64,000 nucleotides of DNA from positions 14,513-78,512 of the forward strand of contig CAYXNS010000007.1 in the NCBI GenBank assembly GCA_964466315.1, written 5' to 3'. This stretch comes from SMWC01 sp964466315. Its GTDB lineage: Bacteria; Pseudomonadota; Gammaproteobacteria; Steroidobacterales; Rariloculaceae. The notes under the pieces were generated by a model. The model did no database searches. It was not told the origin of the DNA and saw nothing but the letters and a program-made list of their open reading frames with translations. Shown here piece by piece: positions 16,307 to 25,927 of this stretch (the first letter of the stretch is position 1; each line of letters starts with the position of its first letter). The translations under genes were made by a program, and so were the position numbers.

Positions 16307-18862
16307 GTGACGCAAGCCCACACCCCGATGATGCAGCAGTACCTCGGCCTCAAGGCCGAGCATCCCGACGTGCTGTTGTTCTACCGCATGGGCGATTTCT
16401 ACGAGCTCTTCTACGACGACGCGCGTAAGGCGACCAAGCTCATCGACATCTCGCTCACGAGTCGCGGTCACTCCGCGGGTGAGCCGATCCCGATGGCCGG
16501 CGTGCCGCACCACTCCGTCGACGGTTATCTTGCCCGCCTCGTCCGGCTCGGCGAATCCGTCGCGATCTGCGAGCAGATCGGCGACCCGGCGACGAGCAAG
16601 GGACCCGTCGAGCGACAAGTCGTTCGCGTCATCACACCGGGGACGCTGACCGACGAAGCGCTGCTCGACGAGAAGCACACGAACTATCTCGCAGCTATCA
16701 ACAGCTATAACAACGCGACGGGCATCGCGTGGCTGGACCTCGCAAGCGGGCACTTCTCGGTCATGCAGCTTGCCGAAGACGAGGATCTGCAAGGCGAACT
16801 CGAGCGCCTGAAGCCAGCCGAAGTCCTCTTTTCGGAGGATACGGCCGTACCGCCCTGGCTCACCGATTCACCGGGCCTGGGCCAACGCCCGCCCTGGCAC
16901 TTCGATGCCGAGGCGAGTCGGCGAGCGTTGTGTCAGCAATTCGGCACCCAGGACCTCGCCGGCTTCGATGCCGAGGACATTCCCGCCGCCATCGGCGCCG
17001 CCGGATGCCTGTTGCAATACGTCAAAGACACCCAGCGTGCCGCTGTTCCGCATCTCCGGGGCTTGAGCCGTGAGCGGCGCGAACAGGCTGTTATTATGGA
17101 CGCGACCACGCGACGAAATCTCGAGATCGACGCGAGTCTGGGACGGCGAGACGATTACACGCTCGCCGGGCTCATGGACCGCTGCGCAACGCCAATGGGC
17201 AGCCGGTTGCTCAAAGCCTGGCTCAATCGGCCGATCCGTGACCGGCAGACGCTCAAGAGTCGCCAGCAGGCGGTCGCGACATTGCAGGAGCCGGGGCTCG
17301 TGGCCGAGCTTCAGGCCGGGCTCAAGGAGATCGGCGACGTCGAGCGCATTCTTACCCGGATCGCTATGCGCTCCGCCCGGCCCAGGGATCTGGCGCAACT
17401 GCGGCACGCTCTTCAGAACCTACCGGCGATCAAGAGGACCGCTGGGTCACTCGACTCGCCGCATCTAGCCGTGATCGCCGAGCGCTGCGGCCAGCACGAG
17501 GAACAGCGCTCGCTACTCGAAGCCGCGGTTGTCGAGACCCCGCCGATTCTGATCCGCGACGGCGGCGTCATCGCCACGGGCTACGACGCCGAGCTCGATG
17601 AACTGCGCACGATTAGCGCCGACGCGAACCGCTTTCTCGATGACCTCGAGAAGAACGAGCGGGAGCGCACCGGACTTTCCAACCTCAAGGTTGGTTACAA
17701 CCGCGTGCACGGTTACTACATCGAGATCAGCAAGGTACAGGCGCACGACGTACCGGAGGAATACGTCCGCCGGCAGACGCTCAAGGGCGCCGAGCGGTTC
17801 ATTACGCCGGAGCTCAAGACATTCGAAGATAAGATCTTGAGCGCGCGCGACCGGTCATTGGCCCGCGAGCGTCAGCTTTACGACAAACTTCTCGAGACAC
17901 TCAACGAGGATCTGGCGACACTGCAGAAAACGGCAGCAAGCGTGGCGGAGATCGATACGCTGGCGAACTTCGCGGAGCGCGCCGTCGCGTTCGATCTCTC
18001 TCAGCCGATGCTCATGGACGCGCCCGAGATTCGCTACGAGAGCGGCCGCCACCTAGGCGTCGAACAGGCCAGCGAAGATATGTTCGTTCCTAACGATCTG
18101 GATCTCAACGATCACCGCCGCCTTCTCATCATTACGGGCCCGAATATGGGCGGAAAATCGACCTATATGCGGCAAACGGCGTTGATCGCCATCCTCGCGC
18201 ACACGGGGAGTTTCGTCCCGGCCGATAACGCGCGCATCGGGCCTATCGACCGGATCTTCACACGTGTCGGTGCAGCGGACGACCTCGCGGGCGGGCGCTC
18301 GACATTCATGGTGGAGATGACCGAGACCGCGAACATCCTCAATAACGCTACCGCCGAAAGTCTCGTCCTCATGGATGAGGTCGGCCGCGGCACGAGCACC
18401 TTCGACGGGCTGTCGCTGGCGTGGGCGGCTGCGCGTTTCATCGCCCGTGTTCCTAGAGCGTTCACGTTGTTCGCAACGCATTACTTCGAGCTGACGAGCC
18501 TGCCGGAAGAGCTACCGGCGACGGCCAACGTGCACCTCGATGCCAGCGAGCACGGCAACGAGCTGATATTCCTCCACAGCGTCAAACCCGGACCCGCGAA
18601 CCAGAGTTACGGCCTGCACGTCGCGCAGTTGGCCGGGGTACCACGCGGCGTCGTGGACGAGGCGCGCGAGTATCTTGCGACGCTCGAGCGGCAGCTCGAC
18701 GCGCTGGCCGACAGCGGGGGGCAGGAGCAGTTTGTCTTCAACGCGCCATCGCAACCGGATCCGTTACGCGAGCGGCTCGCGGAACTCGACGTCAACGAAC
18801 TCTCGCCGCGCGAGGCGCTGGAGCTGCTGTTCGATTTAAACGTCGCCGCAAAAAGAAAATAG
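16307..18862 (+). CDS. mutS: DNA mismatch repair protein MutS
   Basis: 851 residues. Mismatch-reading domain I with FYRMGDFYELFYDDA (the Phe-x-Glu wedge), connector, core and clamp domains, then the ATPase: Walker A GPNMGGKSTYMRQ, FMVEMTETANIL, Walker B LVLMDEVGRGTSTFDG and the His of FATHYFEL. The GTG start at 16307 has AAGG about 8 nt upstream; ATG 16328 is an alternative. MutS finds mismatches and recruits MutL. It is the only gene on the plus strand between the 9-kb and 27-kb marks apart from shadows. Confidence 0.98.
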   Translation: MTQAHTPMMQQYLGLKAEHPDVLLFYRMGDFYELFYDDARKATKLIDISLTSRGHSAGEPIPMAGVPHHSVDGYLARLVRLGESVAICEQIGDPATSKGPVERQVVRVITPGTLTDEALLDEKHTNYLAAINSYNNATGIAWLDLASGHFSVMQLAEDEDLQGELERLKPAEVLFSEDTAVPPWLTDSPGLGQRPPWHFDAEASRRALCQQFGTQDLAGFDAEDIPAAIGAAGCLLQYVKDTQRAAVPHLRGLSRERREQAVIMDATTRRNLEIDASLGRRDDYTLAGLMDRCATPMGSRLLKAWLNRPIRDRQTLKSRQQAVATLQEPGLVAELQAGLKEIGDVERILTRIAMRSARPRDLAQLRHALQNLPAIKRTAGSLDSPHLAVIAERCGQHEEQRSLLEAAVVETPPILIRDGGVIATGYDAELDELRTISADANRFLDDLEKNERERTGLSNLKVGYNRVHGYYIEISKVQAHDVPEEYVRRQTLKGAERFITPELKTFEDKILSARDRSLARERQLYDKLLETLNEDLATLQKTAASVAEIDTLANFAERAVAFDLSQPMLMDAPEIRYESGRHLGVEQASEDMFVPNDLDLNDHRRLLIITGPNMGGKSTYMRQTALIAILAHTGSFVPADNARIGPIDRIFTRVGAADDLAGGRSTFMVEMTETANILNNATAESLVLMDEVGRGTSTFDGLSLAWAAARFIARVPRAFTLFATHYFELTSLPEELPATANVHLDASEHGNELIFLHSVKPGPANQSYGLHVAQLAGVPRGVVDEAREYLATLERQLDALADSGGQEQFVFNAPSQPDPLRERLAELDVNELSPREALELLFDLNVAAKRK

Positions 18863-18950
18863 AAGAAAATAAGGCCAGATTCTTTTTTCGACCACGATCC
18901 GACACGATCTCGTGTCCGGGTGCCAAAAAAGGGATCTGGCCCTATTTTCT
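18863..18950. repeat. A-rich inverted repeat / bidirectional terminator, copy 4
   Basis: Fills the convergent gap between mutS and nudB exactly. AAAATAAGGCCAGATTCTTTTTT on the left pairs with AAAAAAGGGATCTGGCCCTATTTT on the right, leaving a few mismatches. A second perfect hairpin (GACACGA-TC-TCGTGTC, 18901-18916) sits in the loop. The core GGCCAGATCCC differs from the other copies, but the layout and the TAGAAGAAAA / TAGAAAATA ends are the same. Bidirectional terminator by position. Confidence 0.7.
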
Positions 18951-19374
18951 AGCGCAGGCGTTCCAGGGCTTCACGGTTGGTCCAGGAGCTGACCGTCTCA
19001 ATCGCCTCCTCGAGCGCCAACCACCTGAAGGCCGAATGCTCATCGGCATTCAACGTGACTGGTACGACATCGTCGACGGGCAGATACCAGAGGTGCTCCA
19101 GGTTCTCCGTGACGTCCGGCGTGTAACGGTCGCGCCACTCGGGAAGGATCGGAAAGCGTCGTTGGATCTCCGCATCCACGAGTCCGTCGGTCACGATACC
19201 TGTTTCCTCGACGACTTCGCGGGCCGCCGTCTGCACCGGTGTTTCATCCCAATGCAGCGTCCCCGTAACCGATTGCCAGAATCCAACCGGCTTGACGCGC
19301 TCGAGCAGAAGGCACTCACGCAGCGGTGTGTGGACGATTACGAGAACGGACTCGGGACGGCGCATGGCCCGCAT
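18949..19374 (-). CDS. nudB: Dihydroneopterin triphosphate diphosphatase (Nudix)
   Basis: 141 residues. The Nudix box is G-x5-E-x7-REVVEETG (within GTLHWDETPVQTAAREVVEETGI). The adjoining WQSVTG and the tail NEALEHLWYLPVDD/DEHSAFRWLALEEAIETVSSW-like residues match NudB, which removes pyrophosphate from dihydroneopterin triphosphate in folate synthesis. It lies 4 nt behind aspS, as in E. coli and relatives, supporting the assignment. MRRPESV at 19365 is a possible alternative start. Confidence 0.9.
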   Translation of the reverse strand: MRAMRRPESVLVIVHTPLRECLLLERVKPVGFWQSVTGTLHWDETPVQTAAREVVEETGIVTDGLVDAEIQRRFPILPEWRDRYTPDVTENLEHLWYLPVDDVVPVTLNADEHSAFRWLALEEAIETVSSWTNREALERLR

Positions 19375-19378
19375 ACAG

Positions 19379-21151
19379 TTAGTCGATCTTCGGTGGCGAA
19401 CTCAGACGAATGCCGACTTCCTTGAGTTGTTCGGGGCTCGCGCCGCTGGGCGCACTCGTCAGAAGGTCGCTCGCGGTCTGCGTCTTCGGGAACGCGATGA
19501 CGTCGCGGATACTGTCCGCGCCGGCCATGAGCATGACGAGACGATCGAGGCCAAACGCAATGCCGCCATGCGGCGGGCAACCGTAGTCCATGGCCGTTAA
19601 CAGGAATCCGAACTTCGCTTCGGCTTCTTCCGCGTCTATCCCTAAGAGTTCAAAGACAGCTGACTGCATCTCGGGATTGTGTATGCGGATCGAGCCGCCA
19701 CCGATTTCCGTGCCGTTCAAGACCATGTCGTAGGCACGGGATAGCGCGGCACCGGGATTCTCCTTGAGTTCGGCTGGAGAGTCCGTTCGCGGCGCCGTAA
19801 ACGGATGATGAGAAGGTGTCCAACCGCCGTCACCATCGTCGTCGAATACGGGAAAGTCGACGACCCAGACCGGTTGCCACGCAGCTTCGATCAGACCACG
19901 GTCCTGGCCGAGCTGGTCGCGTAGCATCCCGAGGCTATCGTTGACGACGCGCGTCTTAGCGGCGCCGAAGAACACGAGGTCGCCGGTCAGCGCTCCGACG
20001 CGATCGAGGACCTGTAACACTGCGTCATCGGGCAGGAATTTCAGAATCGGCGACTGTAAGCCCTCGGCGCCCGCATCGCGATCATTGACCTTGATGTAGG
20101 CGAGGCCGTTCGCGCCGTGCCGGCCCACGAGATCCGTGTAGTCGTCGATCTCCTTGCGGCTCAAGCTTGCACCTTCCGGGACTCGCAGCGCCGCGACACG
20201 GCTGCCGCTATCCGCCGCTGGTCCTGCGAATACCTTGAACTCAACACCCTCGAAAAGATCGGCAACCTCGATCAACTCCAACGGATTACGCAGGTCCGGC
20301 GCATCACTGCCGTAGCGATCGAGTGCCTCCGCATGCGTGAGCCGCGGAAATGGATCGGGAAGATCGACGTCCAGCGCCAGCTTGAACGTTTCACGGATCA
20401 GCGACTCCATGATGTCCATGATCGACCGCTCGTCGAGAAACGCGGTCTCGATATCCAGCTGCGTGAACTCGGGTTGGCGATCCGCGCGCAGATCTTCGTC
20501 CCTGAAGCACTTCACAACCTGATAGTAGCGGTCGAAGCCCGACATCATGAGCAGCTGTTTCATGAGTTGCGGCGATTGCGGCAACGCGAAGAATTTGCCG
20601 GGATGCGTGCGGCTCGGAACGAGATAGTCGCGCGCGCCTTCGGGTGTCGTCTTCGCGAGAATCGGTGTTTCCATTTCGATGAAGCCGCCTTCGTCGAGCA
20701 ATGCGCGCAGCGCACGCGTCACTGCGTGGCGCAAGCGCAGGTTGCGCTGCATTTCGTCACGGCGCAGATCCAGATAGCGGTACCGCAATCTCACCTCTTC
20801 GCTCGCATGCTCTTCGTGATGAAACGGCGGCGTCTTGGACTTATTGAGGACGGCCAGCTCGCTCGCAAGGAGTTCGACCTCGCCCGACGGCAGGTCCGGG
20901 TTGATCGTGCCCTCGGGGCGCTCCCGTAATCGGCCGTGGACTGACAGCACATACTCGCCACGGATTCGTTCCGCTTCGGCGAAAATCTCGGGCGTGTCGG
21001 GATCGAAGACGACCTGCAGGAGGCCCTCCCGGTCTCGGAGATCCACGAAGATTACCCCACCATGATCGCGCCGCCGGTGGACCCAGCCGGCAACCGTGAT
21101 CTCTTCGCCAATCTGCGAACGGTCAACCTGGCCGCAGTAATGACTGCGCAT
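19379..21151 (-). CDS. aspS: Aspartyl-tRNA synthetase
   Basis: 590 residues from ATG 21151 (MRSHYCGQ), which matches the family N-terminus and has AAGG about 9 nt upstream. A TTG 24 nt further up is open but less likely. Domains: OB-fold anticodon-binding (AGWVHRRRDHGGVIFVDLRDREG), class II core (FIEMETPILAKTTPEGARDYLVPSR, FRDEDLRADRQPEFTQLDIE), bacterial GAD insertion, and motif 3 HGGIAFGLDRLVMLMAG. It charges tRNA-Asp. A DUF502 gene precedes it. Confidence 0.97.
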   Translation of the reverse strand: MRSHYCGQVDRSQIGEEITVAGWVHRRRDHGGVIFVDLRDREGLLQVVFDPDTPEIFAEAERIRGEYVLSVHGRLRERPEGTINPDLPSGEVELLASELAVLNKSKTPPFHHEEHASEEVRLRYRYLDLRRDEMQRNLRLRHAVTRALRALLDEGGFIEMETPILAKTTPEGARDYLVPSRTHPGKFFALPQSPQLMKQLLMMSGFDRYYQVVKCFRDEDLRADRQPEFTQLDIETAFLDERSIMDIMESLIRETFKLALDVDLPDPFPRLTHAEALDRYGSDAPDLRNPLELIEVADLFEGVEFKVFAGPAADSGSRVAALRVPEGASLSRKEIDDYTDLVGRHGANGLAYIKVNDRDAGAEGLQSPILKFLPDDAVLQVLDRVGALTGDLVFFGAAKTRVVNDSLGMLRDQLGQDRGLIEAAWQPVWVVDFPVFDDDGDGGWTPSHHPFTAPRTDSPAELKENPGAALSRAYDMVLNGTEIGGGSIRIHNPEMQSAVFELLGIDAEEAEAKFGFLLTAMDYGCPPHGGIAFGLDRLVMLMAGADSIRDVIAFPKTQTASDLLTSAPSGASPEQLKEVGIRLSSPPKID

Positions 21152-21196
21152 GGACTCTAACCTTTTGAAAGACAAGGTGTGTTGGGCGAGCGGATG

Positions 21197-21847
21197 TTAC
21201 GGCGTCGGCTCGGGCGGCGCAACCTCGCTGCGTGGATGGAGCGGGTGCCACTCCGGCACGATAACGCCCAGCGAGATGATCATCTTCAGCGCGTCCTCGA
21301 CCGGCATGTCGAGTTCGCTGACACCATCGCGCGGTACGAACAGCATGAAGCCAGAGGTGGGATTGGGAGTCGTCGGCAGAAAGACGGTGACGATCTCATC
21401 CCCCGTTGCCGCCTGAACTTCGGGCGGCTCCTCGGAGGTCTGGAACGCGAGGCTGTACAGACCCTTGCGCGGGTACTCGATCAACAACACCTTTTTAAAG
21501 GACGAGCTGGAATCGCTGAGGACGATCTCAGCGAAATGCTTGACCGCACTATAGATCGTGCGCACGAGAGGAATCCGCGCGAGTACGGATTCGTAGGAGT
21601 TCACGAGACGCCGGCCGAGCAGGTTCGCGGCTAACACACCCGTGAGTATGAGCACGATGAGCGCGACGACGATGTCCAGCCCAGGAATGGTAACGCCGAA
21701 TAGGACCTCCGATCGCAACGCCGGTGGCAACAGCGCGAGCAGCCGATTCATGATGCGGAGCAGCAGCATGACGACGAGGATCGTGGCGCCGATGGGCAGC
21801 CACACGAGCAGCCCCGCCATGAAGTATCGCCGTATCCGTACAATCAT
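21197..21847 (-). CDS. DUF502 family membrane protein
   Basis: 216 residues with two N-terminal membrane segments (about residues 10-32 and 55-78), then a conserved soluble part: ARIPLVRTIYSAVKHFAEIVL, FKKVLLIEYPRKGLYSLAF, VFLPTTPNPTSGFMLFVPRDGVSELDM and a MIISLGV end. This is the DUF502 family, whose function is unknown. The order fmdB-DUF502-aspS is conserved in many Proteobacteria, so it is probably cotranscribed with aspS, 45 nt away. Confidence 0.9.
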   Translation of the reverse strand: MIVRIRRYFMAGLLVWLPIGATILVVMLLLRIMNRLLALLPPALRSEVLFGVTIPGLDIVVALIVLILTGVLAANLLGRRLVNSYESVLARIPLVRTIYSAVKHFAEIVLSDSSSSFKKVLLIEYPRKGLYSLAFQTSEEPPEVQAATGDEIVTVFLPTTPNPTSGFMLFVPRDGVSELDMPVEDALKMIISLGVIVPEWHPLHPRSEVAPPEPTP

Positions 21848-21865
21848 CGAAACTATCCGTTTAGC

Positions 21866-22234
21866 TCAGCCCGCTTTCCCGCCTGAATCTATCTTAGCGC
21901 TCGAGTCGTTTTCTGTGCCCGAACTCGAAGACTTGTCGACTTTCGGCTTGGCATCGTCCGTTTTCTTGGCACTCTTCGCACTTTCTGTATCCTTAGCATC
22001 CTTACCTTCTTTCGACCCCGCAGCATCCGCGAGGTTGCGTTTGGTTTCCTTGTCGGACTTGAAATCCGTCTCATACCATCCGCTGCCCCTTAACCTGAAC
22101 GACGGCGCTGAGACGAGGCGCCGCAGCGCGACCGTATCACAGGCCGGGCAGTCCTCGAGTGGGTCGTCGCTGAGCTTCTGCAGCGCATCCAATTCGTGAC
22201 CGCAGGAGTCACAACGGTATTCATAGATAGGCAC
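21866..22234 (-). CDS. FmdB-type zinc ribbon protein
   Basis: 122 residues from GTG 22234. The N-terminal 40 residues (MPIYEYRCDSCGHELDALQKLSDDPLEDCPACDT) hold two CxxC pairs that form a zinc ribbon, followed by LRRLVSAPSFRLRGSGWYETDFK, the FmdB regulatory-protein family signature. The remaining 50-60 residues are Lys/Ser/Asp-rich and likely disordered. The molecular role is unproven; it heads the operon with DUF502 and aspS. Confidence 0.9.
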   Translation of the reverse strand: MPIYEYRCDSCGHELDALQKLSDDPLEDCPACDTVALRRLVSAPSFRLRGSGWYETDFKSDKETKRNLADAAGSKEGKDAKDTESAKSAKKTDDAKPKVDKSSSSGTENDSSAKIDSGGKAG

Positions 22235-22322
22235 GCTTCAGCCTTCGCCCTTTACTGACGCTTCAGTCTTGTCCATACGGGTGGTAGTACCTCGGGATCC
22301 TCGCTACAACGTCTCGGAGAGA

Positions 22323-24920
22323 TCAGGCCGCTGCGGCGGCGTCACCTTTCATGAATTCGAGTTTCTCGGCACCAACGCTAACGCTAATGTTATCACCCGG
22401 ACCGAAGTCGCCGTTGAGAATTCGCTGTGCTAACGGATTTTCCAGCTGCTGCTGAATTGCTCGCTTCAAGGGTCGTGCTCCGTAAACGGGATCGTAACCC
22501 GCCTCGGCCAGACGCTCGTGCGCAGCCTCGTCGAGGGTGAGCGTTATGTCGCGTTCGCCGAGCCGCGCGAGCAGATAGCGCAACTGAATATCGACGATCG
22601 CCGCAAGATGTTCCGGCGCAAGTGGATGGAACACGACAACGTCATCGATGCGATTGATGAACTCCGGCCGGAACTGCTGGCTCACGATGCCCATGACCTC
22701 GGCTTTCATCGCAGCATAGTTCTCTTCACCGCTGAGTTCCTGGATACGCTGGCTACCGAGATTGGAGGTCATGATGACGACGGTATTGCGGAAGTCGGCC
22801 GTGCGCCCGTGACCATCGGTCAAGCGGCCATCGTCGAGGACCTGTAGCAGGACATTGAAGACGTCCGGGTGAGCTTTCTCGATTTCATCGAGCAGCACGA
22901 CCGAGTACGGCCTGCGCCGCACAGCCTCGGTAAGGTGGCCGCCTTCCTCGTAGCCCACATAGCCGGGCGGCGCCCCGATCAACCGTGCCACCGAATGCTT
23001 CTCCATGAACTCGGACATGTCGACCCGAACCATCGCGTCTTCGGAATCGAACAGGAACGCCGCCAATGCCTTCGTTAGTTCAGTCTTGCCGACGCCGGTC
23101 GGTCCCAGAAACAGGAACGATCCATTGGGCCGGTTGGGATCGGACAGCCCCGCGCGTGACCGGCGCACGGCATTCGACACCGCCTGCAACGCTTCGGCCT
23201 GGCCGACGACACGTGTCTCGAGAAAGCTCTCCATCGCAATGAGCTTATCCTTCTCATTCTCGAGCATCTTGCTCACGGGAATGCCGGTCCACTTCGATAC
23301 GACCTCGGCAACCTCTTCTTCCGTGACGCGATTGCGCACGAGTTGGTAAGCCTCTTGCTCACTCGCGAGCGCCTCTCCGAGTTGCTTCTCGAGTTCGGGA
23401 ATCTGGCCGTACTGAAGCTCGGACATGCGCGCCAGATCATTGGCCCGATGTGCTTTCTCGAGCTCCAACTTGGTGCGCTCGAGCTCTTCCTTGATATGCG
23501 CAGCGCCCTGCATTGCAGCTTTCTCCGCCTTCCAGACGTCTTCGAGATCGGCGAACTCCGCTTCGAGCTTGTCCACCTCGGCCTGGAGATCACTCAGGCG
23601 ACGCTTCGAGGCATCGTCGGACTCTTTCTTCAGCGCCTCGCGCTCGATCTTGAGTTGGATCAAACGCCGTTCGAGACGATCCATCGCCTCGGGCTTGGAG
23701 TCGATCTCCATGCGAATACGTGAGGCGGCCTCATCGATGAGATCGATAGCCTTGTCGGGAAGCTGGCGGTCACTGATATAGCGATGGGAGAGCATCGCGG
23801 CCCCGACGATAGCGGGATCGGTGATCTCGACCCCGTGGTGCACTTCGTAACGCTCCTTCAGGCCCCGCAGGATCGCGATGGTGTCTTCGACGGTGGGCTC
23901 CTCTACCATGACTTTCTGGAAACGCCGCTCCAACGCGGCGTCCTTCTCGAGGTGCAGACGATACTCGTCCAGCGTCGTCGCTCCCACGCAGTGGAGTTCA
24001 CCGCGCGCCAGCGCAGGCTTCAACATGTTGCCTGCATCCATGGAACCTTCGGCCTTTCCCGCGCCCACGACGGTGTGCAACTCGTCGACGAACAAGATGA
24101 TCTGGCCTTCCTGCTGGGCCAACTCGTTCAACACCGCCTTGAGCCGCTCTTCAAACTCGCCGCGGAATTTCGCACCGGCAATCAACGCGCCCATGTCGAG
24201 CGACAATATGCGCTTCGACTTCAGACCCTCCGGCACCTCGCCGTTGACGATGCGTTGTGCCAAGCCCTCGATGATCGCCGTCTTGCCGACACCGGGCTCG
24301 CCGATCAACACAGGGTTATTCTTCGTGCGCCGTTGCAGGACCTGAATCGTGCGCCGGATCTCGTCGTCCCTGCCGATGACCGGATCGAGCTTACCCTGCT
24401 CGGCGCGCTCCGTGAGATCGATAGAGTATTTGTCGAGCGCCTGGCGAGTGTCCTCGGCGTTTGGGTCGTCGACCTGCGCGCCGCCGCGAATGTCGTCGAC
24501 TGCTTTTTCGAGTGCACCTTTGATCGCGCCGGTGGCTTTGAGCGCACGGCCGACATCGCCGCGATCCTGGAGAGCCGCAAGAACGAACAGCTCGCTTGAG
24601 ATATAAGCATCGCCGCGATCCTGGGCGAGCTTGTCCGTGACGTTCAACAGCTTACCGAGGTCGTTGGAGATGTGGATCTCGCCTGGTGCACCGCCTGAAA
24701 TCGTCGGTTGCCGATCAAGCACATCACCCAGCTGCGAGCGCAACTGATCCATATTTATGCCGGCCTTGGTCAACAGCCCACGCACGCTGCTGCCGTCCTG
24801 CTCGAGCAGGGCGATCATGAGGTGGACCGCCTCGACGAACTGATGCTCCCGGCCGACGGCTAACGATTGGGCGTCGGCGAGGGCGAGTTGGAACTTACTC
24901 GTTAGCTTGTCTGTGCGCAT
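22323..24920 (-). CDS. clpB: ATP-dependent disaggregase ClpB
   Basis: 865 residues from ATG 24920 (MRTDKLTSKFQLALADAQSLA). Clp N domain, first AAA+ module (GEPGVGKTAIIEGLAQRI, DELHTVVGAG), a long coiled-coil middle domain (about residues 400-530), and second AAA+ module (GPTGVGKTELTKALAAFLF, LLDEIEKAHPDVFN). It works with DnaK to rescue aggregated proteins. The C-terminus ends in AAAAA. A sigma-32-like promoter lies about 30 nt upstream. The extra 10 codons upstream in frame are not conserved. Confidence 0.97.
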   Translation of the reverse strand: MRTDKLTSKFQLALADAQSLAVGREHQFVEAVHLMIALLEQDGSSVRGLLTKAGINMDQLRSQLGDVLDRQPTISGGAPGEIHISNDLGKLLNVTDKLAQDRGDAYISSELFVLAALQDRGDVGRALKATGAIKGALEKAVDDIRGGAQVDDPNAEDTRQALDKYSIDLTERAEQGKLDPVIGRDDEIRRTIQVLQRRTKNNPVLIGEPGVGKTAIIEGLAQRIVNGEVPEGLKSKRILSLDMGALIAGAKFRGEFEERLKAVLNELAQQEGQIILFVDELHTVVGAGKAEGSMDAGNMLKPALARGELHCVGATTLDEYRLHLEKDAALERRFQKVMVEEPTVEDTIAILRGLKERYEVHHGVEITDPAIVGAAMLSHRYISDRQLPDKAIDLIDEAASRIRMEIDSKPEAMDRLERRLIQLKIEREALKKESDDASKRRLSDLQAEVDKLEAEFADLEDVWKAEKAAMQGAAHIKEELERTKLELEKAHRANDLARMSELQYGQIPELEKQLGEALASEQEAYQLVRNRVTEEEVAEVVSKWTGIPVSKMLENEKDKLIAMESFLETRVVGQAEALQAVSNAVRRSRAGLSDPNRPNGSFLFLGPTGVGKTELTKALAAFLFDSEDAMVRVDMSEFMEKHSVARLIGAPPGYVGYEEGGHLTEAVRRRPYSVVLLDEIEKAHPDVFNVLLQVLDDGRLTDGHGRTADFRNTVVIMTSNLGSQRIQELSGEENYAAMKAEVMGIVSQQFRPEFINRIDDVVVFHPLAPEHLAAIVDIQLRYLLARLGERDITLTLDEAAHERLAEAGYDPVYGARPLKRAIQQQLENPLAQRILNGDFGPGDNISVSVGAEKLEFMKGDAAAAA

Positions 24921-24950
24921 ACTGGTCCGTCCCGAGAAACCGATAGTCAC

Positions 24951-24979
24951 AACATGGGGTTACCGGCGGTGAATATCAA
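24951..24979 (-). promoter_or_regulatory. Heat-shock (sigma-32-like) promoter of clpB
   Basis: On the minus strand, TTGATA (24974-24979) is followed after 14 nt by CCCCATGTT (24951-24959). The -10 matches the sigma-32 consensus CCCCATNT, the spacer is in the 12-15 nt range and TTGA of the -35 is kept. The start codon is 31 nt further on. The match and the known heat-shock control of clpB support each other. Confidence 0.6.
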
Positions 24980-25072
24980 CACCCGAAACCGCCGACTGGC
25001 ACACGGTTACAGCAGCCGACCGGCCCCGACAGGACACCAAGCCTCACCGCCGTTCCCAACGCCAGGATGACC

Positions 25073-25184
25073 GACACCGGCGGGTGTGATGGTTCGTGTC
25101 GACCCGAAAACCTCTGGCAGTGGGTCCAAGAAGGGCGTGGTAAGTAAGGCGCGGAGGAGACACGACCATCGCGACCACCGTTTG
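25073..25184 (+). repeat. 112-bp dispersed repeat, copy B
   Basis: Sits between the clpB promoter region and the pgeF stop codon. It aligns over exactly 112 nt without gaps to copy C (about 83% identical by hand count) and to copy A. It ends 8 nt before the pgeF stop, so it would be in the 3' UTR of pgeF or the distal 5' region of clpB. Confidence 0.85.
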
Positions 25185-25192
25185 TTACTAGG

Positions 25193-25927
25193 TCAAGCAG
25201 CGCGCCAGATCAGCGTCGCCATGCGGCCGCAGGGCACCTCGCGCCGGTGCGAGAAGAAGCGCGCGACATCGCTGGCCGTGCAGAAATTGCCCCCGTAGAC
25301 CGCTACGACGCCGGCATCCGCCAGGCTGCGCCGCGCGAGCCCGTAAAGGTCGGCCTGCCAACGGGCCCGGTCGTTCGGCAGAAAACACACGTCCGCGCCC
25401 AGATCAGCGCTGACGAACTCATCGCGAACCTCCACACCAACCTCGTAGGCAGCAGAACCGATCGCGGGGCCAAGCCAAGCCAGGAGATCGGCCGGATCCG
25501 CTTCCATGGCCGCGACGACCGCCGGCAACACGCCGCGAGCGAGTCCTCGCCAGCCCGCGTGTGCGACCCCGACCCGCTCCCCGACAGTTGTCGTCAATAA
25601 AACAGGCAGGCAATCCGCCGTGAGTACCGCACAGACGCGGTCGGTGCGTGAAGTCACGGCACCATCGGCGGCATTCGCCGGCGCGGAATCGAGATCCACG
25701 ACCGTCGTGCCGTGGACCTGTTCGAGCCAGCTAGGCTCGGCCGGCAACTCGAGCGCAGCATGGAGCACACACCGATTGCTCGCGACCGCTAGCGCGTCGT
25801 CATCGACGCGCGTGCTGAGATTCAGGCTCGCATAGGGCCCGACGCTCACCCCACCGTCGCGCAGGGTCGAGGCCGCCTTAACGCATTTGGGCGCCGGCCA
25901 GTCCGGGCTGATTACGGTCAGCGTCAC
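25193..25927 (-). CDS. pgeF: Multicopper-oxidase-like (YfiH/LACC1) protein, purine nucleoside phosphorylase/PgeF family
   Basis: 244 residues. YfiH-family signatures are WLEQVHGTTVVDLD (His ligand), CAVLTADCLPVLLT (Cys), GVAHAGWRGLARG (His) and LGPAIGSAAYEVG. Members have been described as laccase-like, as purine nucleoside enzymes, and as PgeF, which clears miscoupled peptidoglycan precursors. Which of these applies here is not shown by the sequence. GTG start, overlapping the rluD stop by 4 nt. The rluD-pgeF-clpB order is the usual gammaproteobacterial one. Confidence 0.88.
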   Translation of the reverse strand: MTLTVISPDWPAPKCVKAASTLRDGGVSVGPYASLNLSTRVDDDALAVASNRCVLHAALELPAEPSWLEQVHGTTVVDLDSAPANAADGAVTSRTDRVCAVLTADCLPVLLTTTVGERVGVAHAGWRGLARGVLPAVVAAMEADPADLLAWLGPAIGSAAYEVGVEVRDEFVSADLGADVCFLPNDRARWQADLYGLARRSLADAGVVAVYGGNFCTASDVARFFSHRREVPCGRMATLIWRAA

